Source: Candidatus Pacearchaeota archaeon
GTDB lineage: Archaea > Nanobdellota > Nanobdellia > Pacearchaeales > GW2011-AR1
Direction of reading: 5' to 3'
Assembly (NCBI GenBank): GCA_018304205.1
Contig: JAGVWR010000005.1
Coordinates: 1 to 32,523, forward strand
DNA: 32,523 bases
Shown: in pieces, positions 1 through 5,998 of the stretch
Layout of the letters: the number at the start of each line of letters is the position of its first letter
How positions within the stretch are numbered: position 1 is the first letter of the stretch
Notes under the pieces: model-generated
Database searches by the model: none
What the model was told of the DNA's origin: nothing
What the model saw: the letters and a program-made list of their open reading frames with translations, nothing else
Translations under genes and position numbers: made by a program

Positions 1-13
1 GGAGATGAGCTAA

Positions 14-775
14 ATGGAAATTAATATTAAAGCCCTAGTTTACGGAATATTAGCAGGAGCAGGAATTTTAGCATTTTATATTTCTGTTCTTACAATATTC
101 CAAAGTTACGGATTTGCATTATCAGAATTTAATAGATTATGGTTTTGGCTTGTTCCTTTAGCTGTAGGGTTTGGGACTCAAATTGGTTTGTATGCTTCTA
201 TAAGACACGATGCAACTGTAAATAGAGGAATGGCTGCATCCGGTACTGTTTCAGGAGGGTCAATGATTGCTTGCTGTAGCCATTATTTTCTTAGTATTCT
301 TCCATTTATAGGAATTGCAGGTTTAAGTCCATTTACTTCATTTTTGATGACCTATCAGAAAGCGTTCTTTTCAATAGGTATTGCTTCAAGTATTATTGGG
401 GTTACATTGATGCTTAACCATAAGAGAAAAATGAAAGCTCATGAAGATGCTAAGCCTTCGAACTATAAGATTTCAAATGAAATGAAAGGAGGTTTAAGAT
501 TAATGGCAACTGAGAAAAAAAGCGATACTTTCCATATTAGTGGTAAAGCAATTGCAGTTATAGGCATTTTATTATTGCTTTTGGTTGGTACCTTTGGGAT
601 GTTTCTTCTAAAGTCTTCACCTAATAATACTGGATCTGTATCTGCTCAAACTGATAGTGTTTCTGGAGATATACCAGAAAAATGTAGGCTTCCTGCTGGT
701 CAAGATGTGACTTCTTGGAAAGAGCATTTAGGGCATCATGAAGATACAAAAGAATGCTTGAAGTATTTTAACTAA
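14..775 (+). CDS. Membrane protein with CCxHY motif, probable metal-related
   Basis: 253 aa. Four hydrophobic segments lie near residues 7-29, 43-62, 84-107 and 112-133, then a cytoplasmic linker, a fifth segment near 178-198 and a soluble tail. The third segment carries a Cys-Cys-x-His-Tyr motif (residues 87-91), a potential soft-metal site. The tail has C224, C248 and a His-His-Glu-Asp stretch between them, also possible ligands or a disulfide. An RBS-like ggag lies just before the ATG, so unlike most genes here it may be internal to an operon entering from outside the window. The next gene, one base downstream, is a heavy-metal-binding domain, so a role in metal transport or sensing (Hg/Cu/Cd type) is inferred. 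The exact family is not certain. Confidence 0.75.
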   Translation: MEINIKALVYGILAGAGILAFYISVLTIFQSYGFALSEFNRLWFWLVPLAVGFGTQIGLYASIRHDATVNRGMAASGTVSGGSMIACCSHYFLSILPFIGIAGLSPFTSFLMTYQKAFFSIGIASSIIGVTLMLNHKRKMKAHEDAKPSNYKISNEMKGGLRLMATEKKSDTFHISGKAIAVIGILLLLLVGTFGMFLLKSSPNNTGSVSAQTDSVSGDIPEKCRLPAGQDVTSWKEHLGHHEDTKECLKYFN

Positions 776-776
776 A

Positions 777-1010
777 ATGGAAAAAGAAATCAACTTCGCG
801 ATAAAGAAAGGTGTTTATTGCAGCTGGTGTGCTGATCTTATGAAGAAAACTCTCAATCAGCATTTTGCACTTAAAGAGATAGATGTAGATGTAGTGAAAG
901 AAAAAGTTCATCTCATAACCTACAAAAGAATTAGTCCAAAAAGCATAATTTTATTTTTAAAAAAGAGAGGATATGGGCTGGTTGAAGAAAAATGTATAAG
1001 TAGTAAATAA
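777..1010 (+). CDS. Heavy-metal-associated (HMA) domain protein, MerP/CopZ-like
   Basis: 77 aa, the size of a single ferredoxin-like HMA domain. The N-terminal strand leads into G-V-Y-C-S-W-C-A (cysteines 15 and 18), matching the GMTCxxC metal loop of the HMA family. The pattern continues with IDVDVVKEKVHL and a C-terminal KKRGYGL, typical of the last helix and strand. Members bind Cu(I), Hg(II) or Zn(II) through the two cysteines and pass the metal to a membrane partner. The start lies one base after the stop of the membrane-protein gene, so the two are probably co-transcribed and translationally coupled. Its 3' end overlaps the tail of a small gene on the opposite strand. Confidence 0.8.
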   Translation: MEKEINFAIKKGVYCSWCADLMKKTLNQHFALKEIDVDVVKEKVHLITYKRISPKSIILFLKKRGYGLVEEKCISSK

Positions 1011-1168
1011 ACTCTTCTTGTATGAATTATCTTTTGCAATCTAAATTCATCCCTAATTTTCTGCCTGCAATATTCAGCCATATACATACAATTCTTCTCT
1101 GCTTCTTTTCTTAGAAATTCTTTTAGAGGCGTTTCCATAGAAATATGAAGATGTGAGTTCTTGCCCAT
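920..1168 (-). CDS. Small ribbon-helix-helix-like protein
   Basis: 82 aa. Residues 6-42 (HLHISMETPLKEFLRKEAE, then a helix ending in KIRDEF) look like a ribbon-helix-helix fold: a basic strand followed by two helices. The start is supported by a CTTTTATA box (1190-1197, minus strand) at leaderless spacing from the ATG at 1168. An inverted repeat lies between box and start. The last ~28 codons are antisense to the HMA gene end and are hydrophobic, so the natural C-terminus is uncertain. Together with the next minus-strand gene it may be a pair of small DNA-binding proteins, either antitoxin-like or mobilisation-like. No toxin partner is visible beside it. Confidence 0.5.
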   Translation of the reverse strand: MGKNSHLHISMETPLKEFLRKEAEKNCMYMAEYCRQKIRDEFRLQKIIHTRRVYLLLIHFSSTSPYPLFFKNKIMLFGLILL

Positions 1169-1173
1169 AAATT

Positions 1174-1197
1174 TCTCATTAACTGAGATTATAAAAG
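1174..1197 (-). promoter_or_regulatory. Promoter and inverted repeat of the small RHH-like gene
   Basis: A minus-strand TATA-like box (1190-1197, reads CTTTTATA) is centred about 25 bp before the ATG at 1168. Between them is the inverted repeat TCTCA-N5-TGAGA (1174-1188), a plausible operator for the RHH-like product. Inferred from spacing only. Confidence 0.4.
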
Positions 1198-1247
1198 CAT
1201 TATAGATATTGAATACGAAACAATAAAGAATAACAGATAATAGGACT

Positions 1248-1496
1248 TTATTTTGCTTTTTTGGAGAGTTCTGTCAAATTTTGTTTTTCTTGCAGTTCTT
1301 TAACAATCTCCAAAATTCTATTAAGCTTTAGATCAAATGTAGAATTAAACAGAATAAATCTGACATAACCAGTAACTGTCTTAAAACCAGATGCATCAGC
1401 CATTGCCATCAACCGCATTTTCTGATTTTTTGTTAATCTCATTTGAAATGGATAATTTGCTCTTTCACCATATTGTGTAAAATTATTGATCCTCAT
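1248..1496 (-). CDS. Ribbon-helix-helix / MobC-like DNA-binding protein
   Basis: 82 aa. YPFQMRLTKNQKMRLMAMA, followed by a helix with TVTGYVRFIL, fits the pattern of RHH and MobC-like proteins (strand R-L-T, helix with A-x-x-x-G-F, then a second helix ending in Y-V-R). The C-terminal 30 residues form a charged helix (LNRILEIVKELQEKQ). The ATG at 1496 is supported by a TTTTTATC box at 1518-1525 at leaderless distance, and an inverted repeat abuts the start. Likely a transcription regulator. A relaxosome accessory role is possible, but no relaxase is present in the window. Confidence 0.6.
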   Translation of the reverse strand: MRINNFTQYGERANYPFQMRLTKNQKMRLMAMADASGFKTVTGYVRFILFNSTFDLKLNRILEIVKELQEKQNLTELSKKAK

Positions 1497-1525
1497 AAGA
1501 ATAGTTCTTAGAATGAAGATAAAAA
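1496..1525 (-). promoter_or_regulatory. Promoter plus inverted-repeat operator of MobC-like gene
   Basis: Inverted repeat TAAGAA-TAG-TTCTTA (1496-1510) directly upstream of the start codon. A TATA-like box on the minus strand (1518-1525) is centred 25-26 bp from the ATG. The placement between box and start fits repressor autoregulation. Confidence 0.45.
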
Positions 1526-1616
1526 GACCATGGAGATTTTATGTACCTAGAAAAGTTATTTATTTAATTCTAATCGGATTTGACTATCGGAAGAAAAAAG
1601 AGGTAAAATCCACAAG

Positions 1617-1642
1617 CTTTATATATTAGAATATTCTAATAT
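1617..1642 (+). promoter_or_regulatory. TATA box overlapping a 20-bp palindromic ArsR operator
   Basis: CTTTATATATTA (1617-1628) is an archaeal TATA box whose centre is 25.5 bp before the ATG at 1647. The perfect 20-bp palindrome ATATTAGAATATTCTAATAT (1623-1642) overlaps the box and reaches almost to the transcription start. ArsR-family dimers typically bind such inverted repeats, so binding here would block TBP/polymerase and autorepress the operon. Confidence 0.75.
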
Positions 1643-1646
1643 GTTA

Positions 1647-1967
1647 ATGAAAGAATTATATAAGTTACATGCCGAAATGTGTAAGGTATTTTCAAATCCA
1701 ACTAGGTTAGAGATTCTTAATTTACTTGGAAATAGAAAGATGTCTGTTACAGAATTAATCAATAAAACTAAATTAAGCCAAGCTAACATTTCTCAGCATT
1801 TATCTATAATGAAATCAAAGGGAATCGTTTCCTCTGAGAGAGATGGCAAGAACATATTTTACAAATTAACCAATGTAAGAATCATAAAGGCGTTTGATAT
1901 AATTCGTGAAGTTCTAAGCGAGAGACTAGAGAAAAATAGAAGTATTCTTGCAGAGGTAAAAGCATGA
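1647..1967 (+). CDS. ArsR-family winged-HTH repressor
   Basis: 106 aa from the ATG at 1647. I chose this over the ATG at 1641 because 1641 lies inside the palindrome and is too close to the TATA box for leaderless transcription. The helix-turn-helix is clear: CKVFSNPTRLEILNLL, then MSVTELINKTKLSQANISQHL (split by a turn), followed by a wing with DGKNIFYKL. No CxC or CxxC inducer site is visible on the recognition helix (only one Cys, near the N-terminus), so the effector is unknown and it may not be a classical metal sensor. The gene overlaps the downstream methyltransferase by four bases (ATGA), so they form one operon. Confidence 0.85.
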   Translation: MKELYKLHAEMCKVFSNPTRLEILNLLGNRKMSVTELINKTKLSQANISQHLSIMKSKGIVSSERDGKNIFYKLTNVRIIKAFDIIREVLSERLEKNRSILAEVKA

Positions 1968-2539
1968 AAGTAAGAGAAAGCGGAATGCCAGGTGAAGAAG
2001 TTTGGAGCGAATTCTTTGAGCCAAAAAGAATTCTTAAAAAATTAGGAATAGACAAAACAATTAGAGATATAGCCGATTTTGGCTGTGGTTATGGTACTTT
2101 TACTATCCCTGTTGCCCAGACTGTGAAAGGAAAAGTATACGCTATTGATATTGAGCCAGATATGGTTGAAGAGACAAAAAGAAAAGCCGAAAAGAGAAAG
2201 TTAGGAAATGTGGAAACTATTGTCCGAGATTTTGTTTCTAATGGAAGCGGTCTTGAAAATGAGAGTGTCGATTATGTAATGTTATTTAATATTCTTCATT
2301 TAAATAATCCAGAAACTCTTTTAAGAGAGGCTTATAGAATTCTGAGAAAGGGTGGGAAACTTGGAATTATTCATTGGAATTATGATTCCGCAACGCCAAG
2401 AGGACCTCCAATGGAAATTCGCCCTAAACCAGAGCAGTGTATTAAATGGGCAAGAAATTCTGGATTTAATCATCCATTACAGTACGATTTAAAATCTTAT
2501 CATTACGGAATTGTTTTAACAAAGGAAGGTAAAAGATGA
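1964..2539 (+). CDS. Class I SAM-dependent methyltransferase
   Basis: 191 aa, one Rossmann domain. Motif I is DFGCGYGTF (about residues 39-47), the motif II acidic region is YAIDIEPDMV, motif IV is VDYVMLFNILH, and the post-motif IRKGGKLGIIHW matches UbiE/Methyltransf_11 proteins. The catalytic target is not readable from sequence. It lacks the cysteine set of arsenite methyltransferase ArsM, so arsenic methylation is not supported despite the ArsR neighbour. The ATGA overlap with the regulator gene implies coupled translation under the palindromic operator. ArsR-methyltransferase pairs are known in prokaryotes, but their substrates are often unassigned. Confidence 0.85.
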   Translation: MKVRESGMPGEEVWSEFFEPKRILKKLGIDKTIRDIADFGCGYGTFTIPVAQTVKGKVYAIDIEPDMVEETKRKAEKRKLGNVETIVRDFVSNGSGLENESVDYVMLFNILHLNNPETLLREAYRILRKGGKLGIIHWNYDSATPRGPPMEIRPKPEQCIKWARNSGFNHPLQYDLKSYHYGIVLTKEGKR

Positions 2540-2690
2540 AAGACAATAATAATCCTCTCAAAAATAAAGTAATAATCACCATCCCTGCTAAATCTTCTTC
2601 AGGATGAATTATACTTAAAATAATTATTAAAATAAATCAAAATATTAGACCGATTATAAAACCACTAATTATTCCTGTTTTATTTTTCAT
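2466..2690 (-). pseudogene. Small two-helix membrane ORF interrupted by TGA
   Basis: Read from the minus-strand ATG at 2690 the frame gives MKNKTGIISGFIIGLIF, then TGA (2639-2637), then FILIIILSIIHPEEDLAG and a second hydrophobic stretch (MVIITLFLRGLLLSFIFYL), ending with TAA at 2468-2466. The composition is that of a small two-TM protein and the TGA would replace a small residue in the first helix. TGA is a real stop elsewhere in this window (ArsR and methyltransferase genes), so recoding is unlikely and a nonsense-mutated remnant is the simplest reading. The distal third is antisense to the methyltransferase end. In AT-rich DNA a hydrophobic reading can arise by chance, so confidence is low. 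Confidence 0.3.
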
Positions 2691-2710
2691 CACATACGAA
2701 CCATTTTGAT

Positions 2711-3145
2711 TCAATCTCTTAATTGATATGCACCCTCTTTCTCATAGACAACAGATCCTCTAAAAATTCCCTGATCTTTATTAAACATTTTATGAATAAC
2801 ATTTATCACATCACCTAACTCATTAGCTGCATCGTCGTTACTAGCTCCCATATAAGTAGCTACTAGCACATATTTCATACTTGCAAGAGGTCTTCTTTCT
2901 TTTTCATATCCTTGTTTAATTCTTTCGTTTGACATTACTCTATAATCATCTGGATATTGAATTTGTTCAGCAAGAGTTTTATCAAGTTGTAGCCCAGAAA
3001 TCCCCTCATTCAATAACAACTGCAAACCTTTGGGAGTTTTTGCCTCGTTTCTTATATGACTCCCAGATTTTTCTAGTTCTTGTTTTGAGGCATCACAATC
3101 AAAAAATGCGTATGCCCTTCCATAGGTTTCTGCTTCTTTTTCCAT
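2711..3145 (-). CDS. Conserved hypothetical protein (YGRAYAFFDCDASK family)
   Basis: 144 aa, soluble, no membrane segment. Starts METLY-like with YGRAYAFFDCDASKQELE, then a helical middle and a C-terminal KYVLVATYMGASNDDAANEL region ending GSVVYEKEGAY. I recall similar ~140-residue proteins annotated as hypothetical in DPANN and other archaea, but no function is known to me. The start is supported by a perfect minus-strand TTTAAATA box (3167-3174) whose centre is 25.5 bp from the ATG, so the mRNA is leaderless and the gene has its own promoter. The genes on both sides are separated by spacers, so this looks monocistronic. Confidence 0.7.
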   Translation of the reverse strand: MEKEAETYGRAYAFFDCDASKQELEKSGSHIRNEAKTPKGLQLLLNEGISGLQLDKTLAEQIQYPDDYRVMSNERIKQGYEKERRPLASMKYVLVATYMGASNDDAANELGDVINVIHKMFNKDQGIFRGSVVYEKEGAYQLRD

Positions 3146-3301
3146 ATTTATTACAAGTAGAACTACTATTTAAACCTTTTTATTTGTAACCACTATAAAG
3201 TAACATATTCTGCTTAACAGAGTTTCAGTAAGTATAAATCTCCTCGATAACTAATTCTTTAGAACATTCAATAATTCATTATAAGGTTATTTTTTATTAG
3301 T

Positions 3302-3565
3302 TTATCCGTTTCTAATTCGATGAAGGCAACCCGCCCAACAACAAGGTCTGCGTTTTCCTTCTACAATCTCGTTCCTCGTTCTTTTGATTCTATGATTCCT
3401 AGTCTCTATATGTTTTGCATTCACTATCCAACAGATAAATTCATTGCGTCCAAGAGGTGTAAGATTCTCCCATGCCACTAGAGCAGCCTTACTAGAAGTA
3501 AGAGCCTTTCGCAAATCTTCTGGCATTTTATGTACCACACCGTTAGCGATTTCTTTTTTATTCAT
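3302..3565 (-). CDS. YdeI/OmpD-associated family protein
   Basis: 87 aa. The order VVHKMPEDLRKAL, then a helix with LTPLGRNEFICWIV, AKHIETRNHRIKR and GKRRPCCW near the C-terminus is characteristic of the YdeI/OmpD-associated (bacteriocin-protection annotated) family. In bacteria this module often follows a DUF1905-type domain; here it stands alone, as in many short homologues. The biochemical role is not established for the family. Two adjacent cysteines plus one further Cys in the tail (CC-W-x-G-C) could bind metal. It follows the HEPN gene by 45 bp on the same strand and could be read through from that operon. I see no convincing box of its own. Confidence 0.75.
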   Translation of the reverse strand: MNKKEIANGVVHKMPEDLRKALTSSKAALVAWENLTPLGRNEFICWIVNAKHIETRNHRIKRTRNEIVEGKRRPCCWAGCLHRIRNG

Positions 3566-3610
3566 TTTATTTTATCCCTCATTAAAGTTACTTTGTAAAC
3601 TTTTCCTTTT

Positions 3611-4090
3611 CTATTTCCCATATTTACCTATTTTCTCCCTTATAATTTTTATCTGCCCCTCATTCAATTTCCCTAATATTTCCTTAGATTTTGAGTGAAA
3701 GAAAGGAGACCCAGAAATGATCAAATCAGAATCATTTTTTTGAACTGCTCTATCAACATAATATTGAATTGTATTTCTACAATCAAATACCTTACTTATC
3801 ACTATGATCTCCTCTTTAGAGTAAAATTCAGATAAAAATTCTTCCATAAATTTTAATGTGCAGGAATGAATTTCACATTTTATCCCTATTCTCATTAAAA
3901 TAGCATATAAAGAGTAATACATAGAATAATAACAAGCCGAAACAGAAAATCTGAGACTATAGCTCTTTTCTCGATTCATTGTTCCAAATGCATCTTCTGC
4001 CATTTTAATATAGCCGTTTACAAGATTATCATTATGTTCAATTAGTTTTATTCCATCTTTTTGTTTGAAACACCAATTTATATTTACCAT
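3611..4090 (-). CDS. HEPN-domain protein, predicted toxin of an HEPN/MNT pair
   Basis: 159 aa, all-helical. The second helix has the aromatic pattern SACYYSMYYSLYAIL typical of HEPN proteins. The conserved Arg region is C-R-N-T-I-Q-Y-Y (R105, N106). In HepT-type RNases the motif is RNxxxH-x-Y; here Tyr110 stands where the catalytic His is expected, so RNase activity by the usual mechanism is doubtful, or the protein belongs to the HEPN branch lacking His. The start overlaps the end of the upstream nucleotidyltransferase gene by 7 bases, so translation is coupled. In characterised HepT/MntA systems the nucleotidyltransferase AMPylates the HEPN toxin near this motif. That role is inferred here from gene order. 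Confidence 0.75.
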   Translation of the reverse strand: MVNINWCFKQKDGIKLIEHNDNLVNGYIKMAEDAFGTMNREKSYSLRFSVSACYYSMYYSLYAILMRIGIKCEIHSCTLKFMEEFLSEFYSKEEIIVISKVFDCRNTIQYYVDRAVQKNDSDLIISGSPFFHSKSKEILGKLNEGQIKIIREKIGKYGK

Positions 4091-4641
4091 ATTAATTCTA
4101 TGAATTGTTCTACTCCTTTTAATATAACGTGATTCTTAATTATTTCTCTTATCAAAGTATCGCCCTTATCAAATTTATATTTATCAATTTTAACAATATT
4201 TATTTTAATATTATATAATTGCTCTAAATCTTTGATCTCTCTATTCTCTCCAATAATTAACACATCTAAATCTGACTTTTTATTAGCTGAAAAATTAGCG
4301 TAACTTCCAAAAATTCCAATAATGCCTTCAATTCTTGACTCAAGTTTGTTAAATAAATCCTTAAAGCTTTTATATTTTTCAATAAACTTTATCTTTCTAC
4401 TAATTTCAATCAGCTTTATTATTTCTTTTATATTTTGATCAAGATTATTCAAATAATAATATTTATTTTTACCTTCAAAAGAGAATTTCAATATATTTTC
4501 CTTCTCTAATTTATTTAATATGTTGGAAACTGTTTTCTGATTCATTTTTAATTTTTTAGCAACATCCCTTCCATAAATCTTTTTATTATAATCCGTTGCA
4601 AAGTTTTCTAATATGTTTGATATATTATTGTTGAGTATCAT
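4084..4641 (-). CDS. HTH-nucleotidyltransferase fusion, predicted MNT antitoxin
   Basis: 185 aa from the ATG at 4641, chosen because the TTTAAATA box at 4664-4671 is centred 25-26 bp from it; the upstream ATG at 4650 is too close. An N-terminal winged HTH (about residues 20-65, YGRDVAKKLKMNQKTVSNIL) is followed by a minimal nucleotidyltransferase: GIFGSYANF with G-S (near 112-113) and S-D-L-D-V (two Asp). I see no clear third acidic residue: the strand usually carrying it reads IKINIVKI. The HTH plus a palindrome at the promoter suggests it represses its own operon, combining antitoxin and regulator in one chain. The downstream gene is the HEPN partner. Confidence 0.8.
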   Translation of the reverse strand: MILNNNISNILENFATDYNKKIYGRDVAKKLKMNQKTVSNILNKLEKENILKFSFEGKNKYYYLNNLDQNIKEIIKLIEISRKIKFIEKYKSFKDLFNKLESRIEGIIGIFGSYANFSANKKSDLDVLIIGENREIKDLEQLYNIKINIVKIDKYKFDKGDTLIREIIKNHVILKGVEQFIELIW

Positions 4642-4643
4642 AA

Positions 4644-4671
4644 TACTCATATGAGTAATAAAATATTTAAA
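4644..4671 (-). promoter_or_regulatory. Promoter and palindromic operator of the MNT/HEPN operon
   Basis: The perfect 14-bp palindrome TACTCATATGAGTA (4644-4657) sits between the minus-strand box TTTAAATA (4664-4671) and the inferred start at 4641. It is a likely site for the HTH domain of the nucleotidyltransferase. Confidence 0.6.
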
Positions 4672-4700
4672 AGTTTCTAATTACTAAGTGTAAAAATATT

Positions 4701-4782
4701 ATGTTCAGGAACTTGACTCCTTGAAAGAAATCCATAAAAGATTTCTCTAGCATCCAAAGCACAAGTGCCTCATTGTGCTTTT
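4701..4782 (-). repeat. Dispersed hairpin repeat, copy C
   Basis: Read on the minus strand it contains AGCAC..GTGCT, GGATGCTAGAGAAATC, a stem AGAAATC-N7-GATTTCT, and GTCAAGTTCCTGAAC followed by ATAATA. The core GATGCTAGAGAAATCTTTTA is shared with copies B and D and, with one T fewer, with copy A. Relative to copy A it has about 11 extra bases in the first hairpin. A TTTAAATC box (4783-4790) would start transcription about 7 nt before GATGCTAG. It lies in a tandem spacer between two minus-strand genes. Confidence 0.65.
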
Positions 4783-4804
4783 GATTTAAAGATTATTAAT
4801 AATA

Positions 4805-5152
4805 TTAAGCGGCTATCGGGATAAAGTCCTTGCTTAAGAATCTTTTAAAGTCTCTTTCTAGGCCTGGCTCAAAGTAGAATGTTGTTTTATTATCAAAGAA
4901 ATCTGTCCAATATGCCCTTCCAAAAACCCTTTCTCTGTTACTAGAATTAACTATAAGAAAACCATTTTGTTTTCTTTGGAGGAAACTATAATCTTCTTCA
5001 ATTCTTAGTTCTAAACTTCTATCCATTTCGTGAGCTCGTAACATCTCTGTGACTTCTTTTTGGTGTGATTTTATATAAGGGTATATCTTTTTGCATGCTT
5101 CTGCGCTCCTTTCTTCTTCCCTCTGCATTAAATCTTTCTCTTGTTTTTTCAC
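4805..5152 (-). CDS. Hypothetical charged protein, GTG start
   Basis: 115 aa. The N-terminal half is a charged helix (MKKQEKDLMQREEERSAEA), the C-terminal half mixed with strands (GFLIVNSSNRERVFGRAYW). No family recognised. The start is GTG at 5152, favoured because the minus-strand sequence around 5174-5181 (TACTTAAA) is at leaderless spacing; an internal ATG at 5128 is the alternative and would remove eight residues. The protein is soluble and mildly basic at the C-terminal end. It has no obvious operon partner: repeat copy C follows it and tRNA-Val lies beyond its promoter. Confidence 0.55.
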   Translation of the reverse strand: MKKQEKDLMQREEERSAEACKKIYPYIKSHQKEVTEMLRAHEMDRSLELRIEEDYSFLQRKQNGFLIVNSSNRERVFGRAYWTDFFDNKTTFYFEPGLERDFKRFLSKDFIPIAA

Positions 5153-5290
5153 TATTTTTAAACTTGTTTTAAATTTAAGTATCTTTTGTTAATTTATACA
5201 ATATCAAAAGTTTAACAAAGTTAGGTCTTGACAAAGTAAGTTTTTGTTTCACAAAAGATTTAAAAGACTTAGATAATCTCAATATATATT

Positions 5291-5393
5291 GGCCCTGTAG
5301 TCTAGTGGCAAAACGACTCGTTTACAAGTATGGCGATGAAAGTCAAAAATACTAAAAGCCGAGTAGTCAGGAGTTCGATTCTCTTCAGGGCCA
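5291..5393 (+). tRNA. tRNA-Val(TAC) with a 32-nt archaeal intron
   Basis: Acceptor GGCCCTG pairs with CAGGGCC (5386-5392), discriminator A at 5393, no encoded CCA. Anticodon stem ACTCG (5316-5320) pairs with CGAGT (5360-5364); loop TTTACA-C, anticodon TAC. T arm AGGAG-TTCGATT-CTCTT. The intron is 5327-5358 between positions 37 and 38: exon TTTA pairs with intron TAAA (4 bp), 3-nt bulges CAA and AGC, and inner helix GTAT/ATAC give a textbook bulge-helix-bulge for the splicing endonuclease. The D stem has one C-A mismatch. A TTTAAAAG box (5259-5266) lies about 28 bp upstream. Confidence 0.93.
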
Positions 5394-5401
5394 TTTAATT
5401 A
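5361..5401 (+). repeat. Left direct repeat (tRNA-Val 3' end), attL-like
   Basis: The 3' part of tRNA-Val plus about 8 bases of flank is repeated at 5999-6038 with three substitutions and one indel. The two copies bracket the MazF/antitoxin cassette, and the toxin stop codon lies inside this copy. This resembles the attachment-site duplication left by tRNA-targeting elements. Confidence 0.7.
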
Positions 5402-5725
5402 AAATGTGGTCTTTAACTTCTGATTAATTAATTCTTTTACTTTAGAACTTTTTACTTCACCTATCTTTCCGTGAACTATGCTTTTATGCAAGGTAAAAAT
5501 CATATCAAGATAAATAAAAGAGTCAAAGCGAATATTTCCTTCGCAATCTTCTTTTTTAAGAATTATCTCATACTTTTGAATGTTTCTTCTTTTTGTTGTA
5601 ATTTGACAAAAAATAGTGTTATCTCCTTCTAACGAATTAATAACTAGTGCTGGTCTTTTTTTTGTTTTAGTTAAATCACTAAACGGAAAATTTACAAGAA
5701 CTATATCAAATTTTTTAAAAATCAT
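5399..5725 (-). CDS. mazF: MazF/PemK-family mRNA interferase toxin
   Basis: 108 aa, the normal length of the family. The N-terminal FDIVLVNFPFSDLTKTKKRPALVI shows the MazF SH3-like barrel with the conserved K-R-P-A (R24). IFCQITTKRRN holds the T-x-K segment where the catalytic Thr lies in MazF proteins, and IRFDSFIYLDMIFTLHKS matches the later strand-helix region. These toxins cleave cellular mRNA at short motifs. The gene overlaps the upstream antitoxin gene by four bases (ATGA) and ends inside the tRNA-derived repeat. The whole pair sits between tRNA-Val and its duplicated end, so it was probably acquired as a small cassette. Confidence 0.85.
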   Translation of the reverse strand: MIFKKFDIVLVNFPFSDLTKTKKRPALVINSLEGDNTIFCQITTKRRNIQKYEIILKKEDCEGNIRFDSFIYLDMIFTLHKSIVHGKIGEVKSSKVKELINQKLKTTF

Positions 5726-5952
5726 TGTAGATATGCGAATGCTTTATCATCTTCTTTTGATGCCCATGACTCCGAAAGAAGTTTTTCATCTCCTAGAAAA
5801 CGAGCATTATCCCAATCTTCTTTATCGAGTTGTTCCAATTCATTAACTCTTTTTTCAACTATCTTTCTAACAAATTCACTCCATTTTATCTCAGAATATT
5901 TTCTCATTTTTTTATATACCGTGTCATCTATTGATAGAGTTATGTTCGTCAT
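5722..5952 (-). CDS. Ribbon-helix-helix antitoxin partner of MazF
   Basis: 76 aa. N-terminal MTNITLSIDDTVYKKMRKYSE and SEFVRKIVEKRV form an RHH DNA-binding domain (strand, helix, helix). The C-terminal DWDNARFLGDEKLLSESWAS is a flexible toxin-binding tail. It precedes the toxin with ATGA overlap. The TTTAAATA box (5974-5981) is exactly 25.5 bp from the ATG and a 16-bp palindrome lies between, so the dimer probably represses the operon. The product would neutralise the toxin by wrapping it with its tail. A VapB/RelB-like RHH is the alternative label. Confidence 0.8.
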   Translation of the reverse strand: MTNITLSIDDTVYKKMRKYSEIKWSEFVRKIVEKRVNELEQLDKEDWDNARFLGDEKLLSESWASKEDDKAFAYLQ

Positions 5953-5959
5953 TGTACCC

Positions 5960-5981
5960 TAAGTGAGCTCACTTATTTAAA
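5960..5981 (-). promoter_or_regulatory. Promoter and 16-bp palindromic operator of the MazF module
   Basis: TAAGTGAGCTCACTTA (5960-5975) is a perfect palindrome between the minus-strand box TTTAAATA (5974-5981) and the ATG at 5952. It is the best candidate for RHH antitoxin binding. Confidence 0.7.
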
Positions 5982-5998
5982 TGTTTCTGTTTTTGTGT

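Noticed and set aside
1964..2539. Arsenite methyltransferase (ArsM) because of the ArsR neighbour
   Set aside because: The conserved ArsM cysteines are absent; only a generic methyltransferase call is supported.
2536..2607. Short plus-strand ORF after the methyltransferase (23 codons)
   Set aside because: Low-complexity reading without support; the minus-strand hydrophobic frame explains the same bases better.
2637..2639. TGA recoded as tryptophan
   Set aside because: ArsR, the methyltransferase and the gene at 20347 end with TGA at sensible positions, so TGA is a stop in this genome.
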